NCBI GenBank assembly: GCA_037953745.1
Contig: JBAKBP010004300.1
Coordinates: forward strand, 1 to 64,000
Direction: 5' to 3'
Source of the DNA: Lithodes maja
Taxonomy: Eukaryota; Arthropoda; Malacostraca; Decapoda; Lithodidae
DNA: 64,000 bases
Positions 45,031 to 55,949 of the stretch are shown one piece after another. Both the position numbers and the translations under genes were made by a program. Each line of letters begins with the position of its first letter. Position 1 is the stretch's first letter. A model generated the notes under the pieces. It ran no database searches. It was not told where the DNA came from and worked only from the letters and a program-made list of their open reading frames with translations.

Positions 45031-46736
45031 TGTGACGCCTCCCGGCGCTGGCAGAATGGTTGCGTGGGGCAATGCAGCTCGCAAGCGCTCGCCAGGATGG
45101 GGGAATAGGCTACAGTTGTCCTAGAATGATCTGCTTTATTTCATTAGGGTCGTGTTGCCACAGACAGTCTAGAAATGGTCTTTGTTTTGGTCTGTGACCG
45201 CGCCTTATATTTTATATTCGCTATAATATAAATTTTGCTTGTGTGGGAGGCGAGCGAGAGAGGGTGAGGGGGTACACCTGGCAGCGGGGTGAGCTATGAC
45301 ACGGCTCGCTTGGGCGCTGACGGCGTTGGCGGCCGGGTGGTCAACTAGTCCCTGCCCATCGCGGCCTCGTGTTTTTTACCAGCTCAGAGCTTGCCTGACA
45401 CGCGTATCGTCTACATCCTTTGCAATTCTGTCCCCCATACTCGCCACTTTGCATACTATTTCTCTCTCTCGACTTCTCCTTTCTCATTCTCTAATCTTTA
45501 TTAAACTCAACATCCCTTCTGGTTTCAGCATAGACGTTCACCGTCGGCCAGTCGTATTGTACGCGAAGCTCTCAGATATTTCCATGTATTAGGTTAAGGA
45601 GGTATTATGCTTTATTGAGGTTGGAGAGACGGACTTTTCCGTGTGTGTCCTCTCTCGGGCAGGTTGTAGACAGGTATATGTCTCCCTGGCAAGGTGTTCA
45701 GTGATTCTGCTTGGTTATTTAAAGCTAGACTGGGGGTAAGGTTACTGTGTCGTTGTCTCCGATGTGTGCAGTGTTAGCTAAGCCCTGCACGACATCGACA
45801 GGTACTGTGGGAGCCTAAGTTGTCTTCGGGTGGGTTTACTTTGCGAGCACAGCGCTGTGGTGTGAGAGGGCCATAGCCTATCCCTCACAACATAGTGCTG
45901 CCTCTTTGTGTTGACTTCTGAGGGATCGCCAGGATAGAACTAGGTACTAGAGACCTAGATTTATCAAGAGAGCATCCCCGTCATATAACGTAATCTTCAT
46001 TATACCACCTTCGGACAACGTTAGGCTACGAGCCGCATGCTCGCCCATTGTTGCCCTGCCTTGATACCCCAGCTAGACTTTATTAACTGAGCAGACACTG
46101 GTTAGAGATAAGCCCCCATTATTATATGTATGCAACATTATTATTCACTGCACTTTCGAGCCGAGGTTGTTGTTGAGTTGCACAACCCTAGTAGGCTGTT
46201 GCGTTGTGTCATGAAGCATTTCTTTAGTTGTCGAGCATTACTACCTTTGCGCAGTCTTTATTATTCGCCTGCCTATTATTACTATATGTCCTAGTATTTA
46301 TTGTGACCCGTATTCTGCATTATAATTGTTCAAGATTCTTTACGAACATCTTCCCAGCATCAGACTTATTTCAGAAGTTTCCAGTTGATGTTGCAGGACT
46401 AGCATTGCACTTTCTTTAATACAGGAGTGCCAGTTATTTGAGTATCTACCGTAACGTTAATTAATCACGTTAACTATCTTTTCTTTGTGTAACCTAATCG
46501 AGTATTCTTTTACTGTTTGACAATAGGCTGTTTCATCGAGCGTCAGCCTAGTGTGTGTGCATCAGTTACCGAGTCATAGGATACCTCGTTGTCCAGGCAC
46601 GACTCAGGGCGGTAATGGTGTTTTGTTTTCCAGTGTTTAAGGCAGGGGTTGGATCTAGTGTTACCGTTGTTGCATTTTGCCATTATCTAGTCCAATGTTG
46701 AAGAGCCCTGTGTCTTTGAGAACCTGGATTGTAACA
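45031..46736 (+). repeat. Element A 3' LTR
   Basis: 1,706 bp, the same length as the 5' LTR; starts TGTGACGCCTCCCGG and ends GGATTGTAACA. Confidence 0.92.
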
Positions 46737-46914
46737 ATATTAATATAATTTATCGTATTGAGCAACATAGAATCGGTACGATAATTTGAGCCCTGGCGTA
46801 TGCCACGGCAGCAAGGTGGAGGGCTGGAAGCAGCAGAGCCTTCACGTACACCAACCAGTTAACATCTAATTTCCGCCTTCAGTTGATCAAGCTTTTGTGA
46901 CTCTAATCACAATA
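46737..46914 (+). repeat. BEL/Pao 3' LTR, piece 3 (truncated)
   Basis: Matches 30352-30530 with a few changes, beginning with the second ATAT copy. Similarity ends at 46914; the remaining ~400 bp expected from the 5' LTR is missing. Confidence 0.85.
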
Positions 46915-47318
46915 CAATCAGGATCAACTTTGTCCTTCTTACTCTGGTGACCAGCCCCACTCCTAGTCACTACACAGGAGGGAAACAAATTGGGATACTG
47001 ACTTTCTAATTCAACACGTTAATGTGTTGTTATCAGAGGAGGGAGTGGAGGTAACTATGGGGTCTGGTATCACTTTGCCACCGGCGATATCGTTGCCCAT
47101 CAAAAAGTTCACTCCTTATACAGGTAGGGATTCTTGAATTCCAACAGTAAAGTAACCACTAGCTAAATCAGTTTTTAGATACACCCTAGCCAAAGGAACA
47201 ACAAGACACCCACTGACTCCCTGAATTAGTGTACTCTGGCCCAGCAAACAGTCCTCAATACTGGGCACCAATCCTCTTACCAAGAGGCTATGAGAGGCTC
47301 CTGTGTCTCTTAAAACAT
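46915..47318 (-). pseudogene. Element D: gypsy protease fragment
   Basis: Read leftwards from 47318: VLRDTGASHSLLVRGLVP (active site Asp-Thr-Gly), STLIQGVSGCLVVPLARVYL, a nonsense codon near 47130, then GVNFLMGNDIAGGKVIPDP, the second conserved protease block. Further stops follow toward the BEL LTR. This is the pol start of a different Ty3/gypsy family from A and B. Its gag end lies at 52331-52975; element C separates the two. RT and integrase are not found. Confidence 0.75.
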
Positions 47319-49523
47319 TGTTACGATCGGGTCTCGTATAAATCAGTGGCTCTTATACATTGGACTAGACTGGTATAAATGCAACAACGGAAACGCTAGA
47401 TCCAACCCCTGATATATAATCCCGTTGAAAAAAGAACACATATACCCTCCAGAGTTATATCTGCGATAGCGGGGTATCTTAACTCTCAGTATCTATGTGC
47501 TTCTACTATAGGCTGATGTTCTCTGAAACAGCCTATTACCTATAACATATGGTTGCTTAGTTATGGTACACAAGGAAAAGATAGTTAACTTAATTAAATC
47601 ACAAGAGTGATCTAATGTAAACAAGAAGAAGGTTTACTTAGTTACTTTAATCAATAATATCTGTCACTCCTTTATGAAAGAAAGTGTTGTAAAGTCCTCA
47701 AGCACCGAACAAGGAATCTTCTGAATAATGTCGGATGCTACTAAGAAGAACGTATCGGAAATGGAACCACAAAATAGCAGGAGGCAGGACAATGCATGTG
47801 TAGGCTAAATACACGAAAAGGCTGGACCTATAATGTTATTGGACACAAGAATATTATAAGCGGTGCAACAGTAATAATGCTCGCCACGAAAAAGTAGTAC
47901 TCCTATTAACAAAACCGGTCTATGCTGGTTGTGTCTCTCTACAGCAACCTAGACCTCAAAATGCTTGTGTAGAAATAATGGGTATGCATAAAAGAGTATA
48001 TGATCTAATCCAGCTAATGTCTACCCGGGTTAACAAAGTCTAGCTGGGATGCGCAAAGGTACAGAATTCTGGTGGAGCAAGGCAGCTCCTAGCCTAGTGT
48101 GGACCTTGGGTCTGTGCGGCCTGATTACGTTAATATGAAGGGGTGCTCTCTTGAGGATTCTCGATCACAAGTATCGAGTATCCTCCTGGCGACCCTCAAA
48201 AGTAAAAGCAAATAGAGTTAGAACAGTGTTGGGTGGATTAGGCAAGCAGCCCTCACGCACTACACAGTCTAAACTCCAAGGTACACAGACAAAAGATCCA
48301 CCCAGGTAACCCACAGAATCCGTAGTGTCGTGCAGCTCAAAAGTAGCCTACACACAGTGAAAACACCAACAGCAAGATACCTGATCCCTAGTCTAGCATT
48401 ATTTAACCCTGTAGAAACATTAGTGATTGATGGAGACAGTCCGAGCAATACAATCTCCCAAAAAGACAATGACTATCTTCAACCTTAGCCTAGTACATAA
48501 GAAATGTGAGATCCAGCATATAATACAGTCTGGCCACCAATTCAAGGTGTGGATGCAGGGAACCAGAGGGGGATTGATATTAACACCTTATGAGCGGCCT
48601 AGGCGGTATATAATATGTAGCCACCAGCGGGTGTTTTTACCCAAAATAGGGCTGTTTACGTGATCATTTTCATGCCTAAATAACACCCAGAGCGTAAAAC
48701 AAGTATCTATCACTGAAAGGGCATAAACAGGGCTTTCCAATGACACCACAACGATCCTTTTATGACCGCTAGTTTTCTTGCAACAACCGCGCAACGCGAG
48801 TGCAAAAAGCATGTAATTCGGTACTTTCCCCATACAATTCAGTATGTAGAGAGGGAGGGAGGAGGTGGGATTCGTGTCAGTAGGTTCGCCGCGGTGGTCT
48901 GGAGCAGTCATACGCTCGCTACTCTCCTGCCACCACTTGTCTCTCTCTCTCAGCAACATTACGTGCTGAAATTGCCACACGACCTATGTCGCGCGCTGCC
49001 AGATAGTCCAGATTTATTATACTTGACTTATGTTGCGCGCCGATAGTTAGGGGTTAATAAAAGGTGAGGAAGTAGTGGAAATGATAGACGCAGTAGAAGA
49101 GAAAGATTCTAAGACAAGAGTGTGGAACAGTTCAAGGGAGATGCTTAGAGTATGCTGTCTGGGACGGATCTGACCAGGATATTTCCAGGGACCATTGGGA
49201 TGGAGTCCCAGTTCGCAGGAATGGCACGAGGGCGCGCGACAGTCGCCCAGTAAGCAGCCGCCTAGTAGGCCGTGTTAGGCAGGAGGCAACGAATCCCGCG
49301 AGGCCTATGTAAGGGGGCCAGCCACGCGCCACACTCACCACCAAGTCACACCACCTGGTCTCTCTCTCTCTCTCTCTCTCTCCCGCTCGCCTTCCCATCA
49401 TTCCACTACTTAACACAATACGTTCAATTGACTAAATAAAATAGAAAGGATTGTGACAGACGAAAACAAAGAACAGTTCTGAACTGTCTGCAACACAAGC
49501 TTTCTCGAGAAGGAAAGTACACA
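47319..49523 (-). repeat. Element C LTR (3' in element sense), carrying MITE T3b
   Basis: In element sense it starts TGTGTACTTTCC (at 49523) and ends CGATCGTAACA (at 47319). It is near-identical to 50565-52288 apart from the MITE at 48584-49053 and small changes. Confidence 0.88.
48584..49053. mobile_element. TTAA-flanked piggyBac-like MITE, family T3, copy b
   Basis: A 470-bp element lies between TTAA 48580-48583 and 49054-49057. The other LTR of element C has the empty TTAA at 51826-51829 with matching flanks. It is homologous, inverted, to 13678-14157. Confidence 0.92.
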
Positions 49524-49527
49524 ACAC

Positions 49528-50309
49528 GACAGAGACTGATCATGCGCACGGTTTCCAGTACCGAGTCGCTGTCCCGTCGTCTCAACACGAGACTTCTCCA
49601 AATCCATGTCGGCACAGTATCTTGTAGATTCTAGTTCAGTCCTAAGCTTAGCTTCCCTCGTCTGTTGCTGCATCCTAGCCAGCTCTTTTCTCTCTTCTGT
49701 CTTAGCTAGCTCTTTTCTCTCTTCTATCTTAGCTAGCTCTTTTCTCTTTTCTATCTTAGCTAGCTCTTTTCTCTCTTCTATCTCAGCTAGCTCTGTCTGC
49801 TGTTGACTCTGATGTTGCATCTTTGCCATCTCGAGCTGAAAGAGCATCTCCGGGGTCAAACCTTGAGGAGGAGGAGGAGATGCAATGATGTTAGAAATAC
49901 CCGGTGATCCCCCCAGGGGCAAACCACCCTGCCACTCACTACCCACCTGCGGAAGCGTGCTCAGGGTCGGTACTCCAATAGGAGGATTGGGAGTTGAGTG
50001 AAGGGGAGGCTCGGCCAAAGGGCTCTGAGCACTCACCCTACCTCGTACGCCAGTCACCCCACCCAGCACACACGTCATCAGGTCATCCTTGGTCATGCCA
50101 CTAGTACATACATGACCGATAGCTGCGGCTAAGCACTGGAGACCGTACCGATTCACACCCACCAACCGGTCGGAAGTAACAGGCCATTGTAAAAAATTCC
50201 TTGCATCCTCCTTACTGTTCACCAAGTTAACAACCTGCCCATGCTGCTGCTCCTCAGCTTCTACATCACGTACTGTGTCTTCATCCTGCACTGATCCGCT
50301 ATAAGACAT
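49528..50309 (-). pseudogene. Element C gag, N-terminal fragment
   Basis: The ATG at 50309 gives MSYSGSVQDEDTVRD, then LQWPVTSDRLVGVNRYGLQC, a Pro-rich linker with SPPPPQGLTPEMLFQLEMAK, and a repeat of a nine-residue unit like ELAKIEERK, encoded by near-identical 27-bp copies at about 49665-49795. It ends with DMDLEKSRVETTGQRLGTGN and HDQSLS. Beyond 49528 the frame runs into LTR sequence. The SCAN-like half of gag and all of pol are missing, so it cannot build a particle by itself. Confidence 0.85.
49665..49795 (-). repeat. 27-bp minisatellite inside element C gag
   Basis: About four to five copies of a 27-base unit encode a Glu/Lys-rich nine-residue coiled-coil-like repeat, at the same gag position as the 45-bp repeat of B. 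Confidence 0.85.
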
Positions 50310-50564
50310 GATGCTCACTGAAGATTTTTCACTTTGATACACAAAAAAGAAGTACCCCAAACTCTTATACAACAATATTCACAATAAAAAATTCTCGGAG
50401 ACCGCTTAAGTGCTATATTACTTTGCTAAAAAAATAATTCTTGCATGTCCTCAAAAAATATTCCACAAAATCAACAAATGTTCACTGCCTAAACTGTGAG
50501 AAAAATCTGCACAATAACCTGCAATTATATGTCAGTTCACCAAATCCTGAGCTAGGTCGCCATT

Positions 50565-52288
50565 TGTTACGATCGGGTCTCGTATAAATCAGTGGCTCTT
50601 ATTCATTGGACTAGACTGGCATAAATGCAACAACGGAAACGCTAGATCCAACCCCTGATATATAATCCCGTCGAACAAAGAACACATATACCCTCCAGAG
50701 TTATATCTGCGATAGCGGGGTATCTTAACTCTCAGTATCTATGTGCTTCTACTATAGGCTGATGTTCTCTGAAACAGCCTATTACCTATAACATATGGTT
50801 GCTTAGTTATGGTACACAAGGAAAAGATAGTTAACTTAATTAAATCACAAGAGTGATCTAATGCAAACAAGAAGGTTTACTTAACGTTACTTTAATCAAT
50901 AATATCTGTCACTCCTTTATGAAAGAAAGTGTTGTAAAGTCCTCAAGCACCGAACAAGGAATCTTCTGAATAATGTCGGATGCTACTAAGAAGAACGTAT
51001 CAGAAATGGAACCACAAAATAGCAGGAGGCAGGACAATGCACGTGTAGGCTAAATACACGAAAAGGCTGGACCTATAATGTTATTGGACACAAGAATATT
51101 ATAAGCGGTGCAACAGTAATAATGCTCGCCACGAAAAAGTAGTACTCCTATTAACAAAACCGGTCTATGCTGGTTGTGTCTCTCTACAGCAACCTAGACT
51201 TCAAAATACTTGTGTAGAAATAATGGGTATGCATAAAAGAGTATATGATCTAATCCAGCTAATGTCTACCCGGGTTAACAAAGTCTAGCTGGGATGCGCA
51301 AAGGTACAGAATTCTGGTGGAGCAAGGCAGCTCCTAGCCTAGTGTGGACCTTGGGTCTGTGCGGCCTGATTACGTTAATATGAAGGGGTGCTCTCTTGAG
51401 GATTCTCGATCACAAGTATCGAGTATCCTCCTGGCGACCCTCAAAAGTAAAAGCAAATAGAGTTAGAACAGTGTTGGGTGGATTAGGCAAGCAGCCCTCA
51501 CGCACTACACAGTCTAAACTCCAAGGTACACAGACAAAAGATCCACCCAGGTAACCCACATAATCCATAATGTCGTGCAGCTCAAAAGTAGCCTACACAC
51601 AGTGAAAACACCAACAGCAAGGTACCTGATCCCTAGTCTAGCATTATTTAACCCTGTAGAAACATTAGTGATTGATGGAGACAGTCCGAGCAATACAATC
51701 TCCCAAAAAGACAATGACTATCTTCAACCTTAGCCTAGTACATAAGAAATGTGAGATCCAGCATATAATACAGTCTGGCCACCAATTCAAGGTGTGGATG
51801 CAGGGAACCAGAGGGGGATTGATATTAATAAAAGGTGAGGAAGTAGTGGAAATGATAGAGGCAGTAGAAGAGAAAGATTCTAAGACAAGAGTGGAACAGT
51901 TCAAGGGAGATGCTTAGAGTATGCTGTCTGGGACGGATCTGACCAGGATATTTCCAGGGACCACATGGGTGGAGTCCCAGTTCGCAGGAATGGCACGAGG
52001 GCGCGCGACAGTCGCCCAGTAAGCAGCCGCCTAGTAGGCCGTGTTAGGCAGGAGGCAACGAATCCCGCGAGGCCTATGTAAGGGGGCCAGCCACGCGCCA
52101 CACTCACCACCAAGTCACACCACCTGGTCTCTCTCTCTCTCTCTCTCCCGCTCGCCTTCCTATCATTCCACTACTTAACACAATACTTTCAATTGACTAA
52201 ATAAAATAGAAAGGATTGTGACAGACGAAAACAAAGAACAGTTCTGAACTGTCTGCAACACAAGCTTTCTCGAGAAGGAAAGTACACA
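50565..52288 (-). repeat. Element C LTR (5' in element sense)
   Basis: In element sense starts TGTGTACTTTCC at 52288 and ends CGATCGTAACA at 50565. The primer site (complement of GGTCGCCA, 50555-50562) follows. It contains a (TC)n run near 52129 and the empty TTAA site at 51826-51829. Confidence 0.88.
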
Positions 52289-52330
52289 ATGATAGGTAGA
52301 CTGTAGCTACATTCTCTGCCCTGGCGAGTC

Positions 52331-52975
52331 CTAGCGAGTAAGCCATGCGGTTCTGGGGGAAGCGGTGAGCGTCACAACATGAATGGGATAGTCAGTGGAA
52401 GCATCAGTAGAGGAAACTGATCCTGTGGAAAGAAAAGGTTGGAACTGGTTAGAACAGCTAGGTGGTATACTAGGGAAAACCTGGTTGTGAGAGCCATCAG
52501 AGTCAGAACAGGCACTCAACACAGGTGGAGTAGGAGGGGATACTGCTACTCTATTTGGATGAAGCACAAGGGAAGAGGCTAGAACAGCACTACTCTCTGG
52601 TTTATGGGTTTTCTCTTTTAACTTTAATTTGGGACAATCTCTAAGAAAATGTCCAGGTTGCTTACAGTAGGCACAAACTAAGGGTCCAGGAGGTTTAATG
52701 GAAGAAAGAGAAGTTTTGTTAAATTCCTTTTTATCAGACCCATTGCCCCCAGAAGCTACCCTTGAAACTGGTTGGGAGACACCACCATAACCAGACCTAC
52801 CACCAGTAGATTGGAAACTACCACCATCACGAGGACCAGCACCAGAATGTGGCCGGTTGCCAGGCCCTCTCTGTCCTGTCCTGAAATAAGAATCGCCATG
52901 AGTTAATCGGTAATTTTCAGCCAAAATAGCCGCCATATCTATTTTAATATCATATTGTAAATACAGTTTAGCCAT
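52331..52975 (-). pseudogene. Element D: gypsy gag C-terminal fragment with zinc knuckle
   Basis: An open frame read leftwards from 52975. The first 30 residues are helical, followed by a Gly/Arg/Ser-rich stretch, then the RNA-binding knuckle CAYCKQPGHFLRDC near 52640-52680. A Ser/Pro-rich tail ends at 52331. No LTR or capsid region is found to the right. It is collinear with the protease fragment at 46915-47318 and interrupted by element C. Confidence 0.75.
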
Positions 52976-53367
52976 TTAGGCAACGAATTCCTGCAAGTCA
53001 TTGCCTAAACATATTAATAGTTAAGTTACCCCTCTAAATATTTTCTGGGTGGTTCTCTTTCGTTACCGGTACTATATTATATGCAGTGTTGAATGGTGTA
53101 TATATTTATTGATATTCTGGATTATTTCTCATTTGACTGATTAGTTAATAGTAAACTATTGTTAATACTTCGAAATTTACTATATAAGAGACCCACAAGA
53201 AAATCACGATATAGGCTATTTATAACTTTAGCATTCTCGAATGCTAGCGAACGTTCATTGTTGACAAACACTCGAGGCCTGGCTGCCCAGACCAGGAAAC
53301 AGGCAAAGCAAGGATCCAGAGTCTCGGAGGTACGAAATATATGTATTCATCACTCTATACTATAATA

Positions 53368-53584
53368 CTCCGTTTCATTTTATCTGACGGTAAGTTGAAT
53401 ACCTTAGCAACTGATTTCTCGATATGTAATGGAAATAAATGCCATTGCTGTGTTTCTGCATCATATAAATACAAAATTTTCACAATTCAAAGCGTATCTG
53501 CTACAAAATATTCGCAACAGCTGATTAATCAGAGGTGAATACATTGTAAATTTGCAATTTACCGTCAGCTGGAATGAAACTGAC
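53368..53584. mobile_element. Short TA-flanked inverted-repeat element (mariner-type MITE candidate)
   Basis: A 217-bp segment with imperfect terminal inverted repeats of about 28 bp: left CTCCGTTTCATTTTATCTGA; right, inverted, GTCAGTTTCATTCCAGCTGA, both then CGGTAA. TA dinucleotides flank both ends (53366-53367 and 53585-53586). It is non-coding. Confidence 0.5.
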
Positions 53585-53821
53585 TATAGTTTATAGTTTA
53601 ACCCATTCTGTAGGCCGCGTAGGCGACGTCCTAGTTATTATATCATGGCTTCATGGCAACTAGGCCTATTAGACGATTATATTAATATTTAGAAGGATCT
53701 CAGGTAGCTCGAAGGATTATTGAGATAGTTTGTATTCTTGTAATGGTTAGAGATCCTTCCTACACTTAGTAAAATCATATATTCTAATAGTTGCCAGAGT
53801 ATGGGTTAACTATAGCATAAT

Positions 53822-53934
53822 GATAATCAGATGAAAAAGGTAAAATTGACCGTGTCTTCAATATGGTTGATCATAAGCTACCATATTGCAGATACGGTCA
53901 TTTATACTTTTATGATTTATCATCTGATTTTGGC
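53822..53934. repeat. Foldback inverted repeat
   Basis: Two arms of about 50 bp form an imperfect palindrome centred near 53878. The left arm contains TTGACCGTGTCTTCAATATGG; the inverted right arm contains ATGACCGTATCTGCAATATGG. Confidence 0.7.
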
Positions 53935-53982
53935 ATCAAATCAAGGGTTTTCTTATAGTTTTAGGTGAGATTATTTTGGAGG

Positions 53983-54475
53983 TTGCTTAGGCTAAAATAT
54001 AAATACTTTTAAAATTTAGCTTAAAGGTTTAGACGGGGTTTAGAATGTAATTTTCCTTATTTCAGAGCATTGTGTAAGATCATGAAACCGTTCGTAGCGA
54101 AGAAGGAAAGAGGTTTGACCTTTATTTCTTTAAAAAACATTTTATTGCTTAGGCTAAATACTTTTAGAATTTAGCTTCTAGGCTTAGACGTGGTTTAGAG
54201 TCATTTCCATTATTTCAGAGCATTGTGTACGAAGATCACGAAACTATTCCTCATGAAGAAGGAAAGTGGTTTTACCTTTACTGTACAGTATTTCTTTTGA
54301 AAATTGCTTTATTGCTTAGGCTAAATAGGGGCTTACTTTTGGAATTTAATATATAGGTTTAGACGTGGTTTAGACTCTAGAGTGCCAATTTAAATATTTC
54401 AGAGCATTGTGTAAGATGTAGAAAGGGAAGAAACTGAAAATAACTGACTTTGAGGAAATCATAGACCAATTTGCA
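53983..54475. repeat. Tandem repeat, three units of about 165 bp
   Basis: Units begin TTGCTTAGGCTAAATA at 53983, 54145 and 54312. Each contains a GGTTTAGAC-like block and TTTCAGAGCATTGTGTA. The copies are diverged with small indels. No coding. Confidence 0.8.
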
Positions 54476-54726
54476 CCAGTAAAAGCAAGGAAGGTGCAGT
54501 TGTAATTTTCATTTAAAGTAGATGTCAGATGTAGGCTGTCGTGCAATAATTTGTTAATTAAGTTATTAACGAGATTGACTTATTCTATTATTTATCCTGA
54601 TAATATGGATTTATGTAATCTAAAAGATAGGTGTCAGATGTTTGAACAGGGGCTTAACAAAATGTAAACTACAATCTAAACTCAAAATAGGCATCATTAA
54701 CCTAACACAAAACAATGAACCAAACC

Positions 54727-54728
<2 letters not shown>

Positions 54729-54782
<54 letters not shown>
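54729..54782. repeat. (AC)n(AT)n microsatellite
   Basis: About 21 AC units followed by about six AT units. Confidence 0.95.
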
Positions 54783-54783
<1 letters not shown>

Positions 54784-54869
54784 ATTATTTAGTGTTTCAA
54801 TTACCTAAATATAGCTCTGAATATGGCTTTAAAATGCTCCTAGAATTGCTCATACTTAAACAAATCTCT

Positions 54870-55007
54870 CAGGGGTGGCGGGGGGGGCTTACAGCCTGCC
54901 CCCCCCCCCCCCCCCTTGCTGGAGAGACTCGCTGCGCTCGCCCCCCACCCCAGGGGGCGCAATTCCAGTTCTTGCCCTAGGCACTATTTACCATAGATAC
55001 GCCCCTG
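54870..55007. mobile_element. Possible tiny hAT-like MITE
   Basis: The left end CAGGGGTGGCGG and the right end, inverted, CAGGGGCGTATC are hAT-like. The 138-bp interior is C/G-run rich. The flanking 8-mers do not match, so this is weak. Confidence 0.3.
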
Positions 55008-55949
55008 CTCGTTCAGAATTCGTTATCTTTAGTTACTTTGACTTGGATTGATCCCAACAATCAAAAGAATAATATATTAGCATAAAGGTAAAATGTAAAG
55101 ATTATATAAAATAAAATTAAAATCTATTTACATGATTAATTATACACAAAAGTTACTTCAAGTGAAACTATCAAAGTGAGAAACATTGAAGTGAAATAAT
55201 AAAGAAACTCTAAAGAAAATAATACATAGTTATATAAATACCCTCCAAGAGAGTAAGTGAAAGCAATCAATAAATATAGAAAAAATCCTAGGTGATACTT
55301 ATTAAACTCATGGTGATTCTTTTACAAACGAACTCAGGGCAGGTCAGCTTAAGATGGTGGTGGAGAATACACTCCTTTGCCGTTACGGTACTAGCGGCAT
55401 ATAAACCCTTAGCGCACCTGGCTCTGATACCAACTTCTCTAACTGTATTAATCTCAACTCATTATATACTTGCTGAATTAAAGTATTACTTCTACCAAGA
55501 ACTCTATGATATATCTTGTAAACATTACTTATGATTAGAAAAGCCAAATACATTATTACCTAGTTATAATCACTATCATTCGTACGTCAGGCAACGAAGA
55601 AGAGCAAGGGTTGGAAGAAAGGGGGGGAGAATGAATAGGGTTACGAGTGTAGGACGATAGTGGGTAGAATGGAATGTGAACGAAAACGGGGGGTGATGAG
55701 AGAACTGCCTGCAATACCACCACACTCTGACTCGTACACTCTTGAACAAAATATCTTCCTATATGAAACTAAGCTGTCTACAGGTCGAATTAATTATACC
55801 GGGCTCATAACATTGCATACGATGTTCAATCATAAATAATTAAATATCGTACCCACCATAACAAGCACAGTACATCAATTACAACCAGTGACACTTGAAT
55901 GAAATAGAAATCCCTAACAATGATCAAAAGCTATCTGACAACTCTGGTC
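55008..55949. other. Unassigned AT-rich sequence
   Basis: A small open frame at 55292-55534 has no recognisable features. I see no repeat end or gene here. It is where the 3' half of element E would be expected. Confidence 0.5.

Larger units (their letters stand above)
37521..46736 (+). mobile_element. Element A: complete Gmr1-like Ty3/gypsy retrotransposon
   Basis: A 9.2-kb element with two 1,706-bp LTRs, TG...CA ends and an ATAT duplication (37517-37520 and 46737-46740), inserted in the BEL 3' LTR. Coding order: gag, zinc knuckle, protease, integrase, RT, RNase H. Its LTRs differ at about 20 sites by eye, roughly 1%. Three one-base frameshifts break the gag-pol frame. It is much closer to F than to B. 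Confidence 0.92.
30151..46914 (+). mobile_element. BEL/Pao retrotransposon with nested insertions in its 3' LTR
   Basis: 5' LTR 30151-30936, primer site, degraded gag-pol 31337-36632, polypurine tract 36660-36669, then a 3' LTR in three pieces. The pieces are separated by a TTAA MITE (36826-37467) and by the complete element A (37521-46736). The last piece ends at 46914, where similarity to the 5' LTR stops about halfway. Family identity comes from the gag (DUF1759-like), aspartic protease, RT, RNase H and integrase order usual for BEL/Pao. No target duplication could be confirmed because the right end is truncated. Confidence 0.85.
47319..52288 (-). mobile_element. Element C: internally deleted Gmr1-family retrotransposon
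   Basis: Two LTRs (50565-52288, 1,724 bp; and 47319-49523, about 1,730 bp without its MITE) flank only a leader and the first part of gag. The gag relates to A and B. Gag stops abruptly at the first base of the other LTR; protease, integrase, RT, RNase H, 3' UTR and polypurine tract are absent. The four bases flanking each side (ACAT, ATGA) do not match, so no target duplication is visible. It lies within element D. Confidence 0.8.

Noticed and set aside
38718..46419. 63-aa frame repeated in each element A LTR (38718-38909, 46228-46419) and in F (60620-60811)
   Set aside because: It is conserved only because the LTRs are near-identical. Its start is not distinctive and B and C LTRs lack it, so there is no evidence of coding selection.
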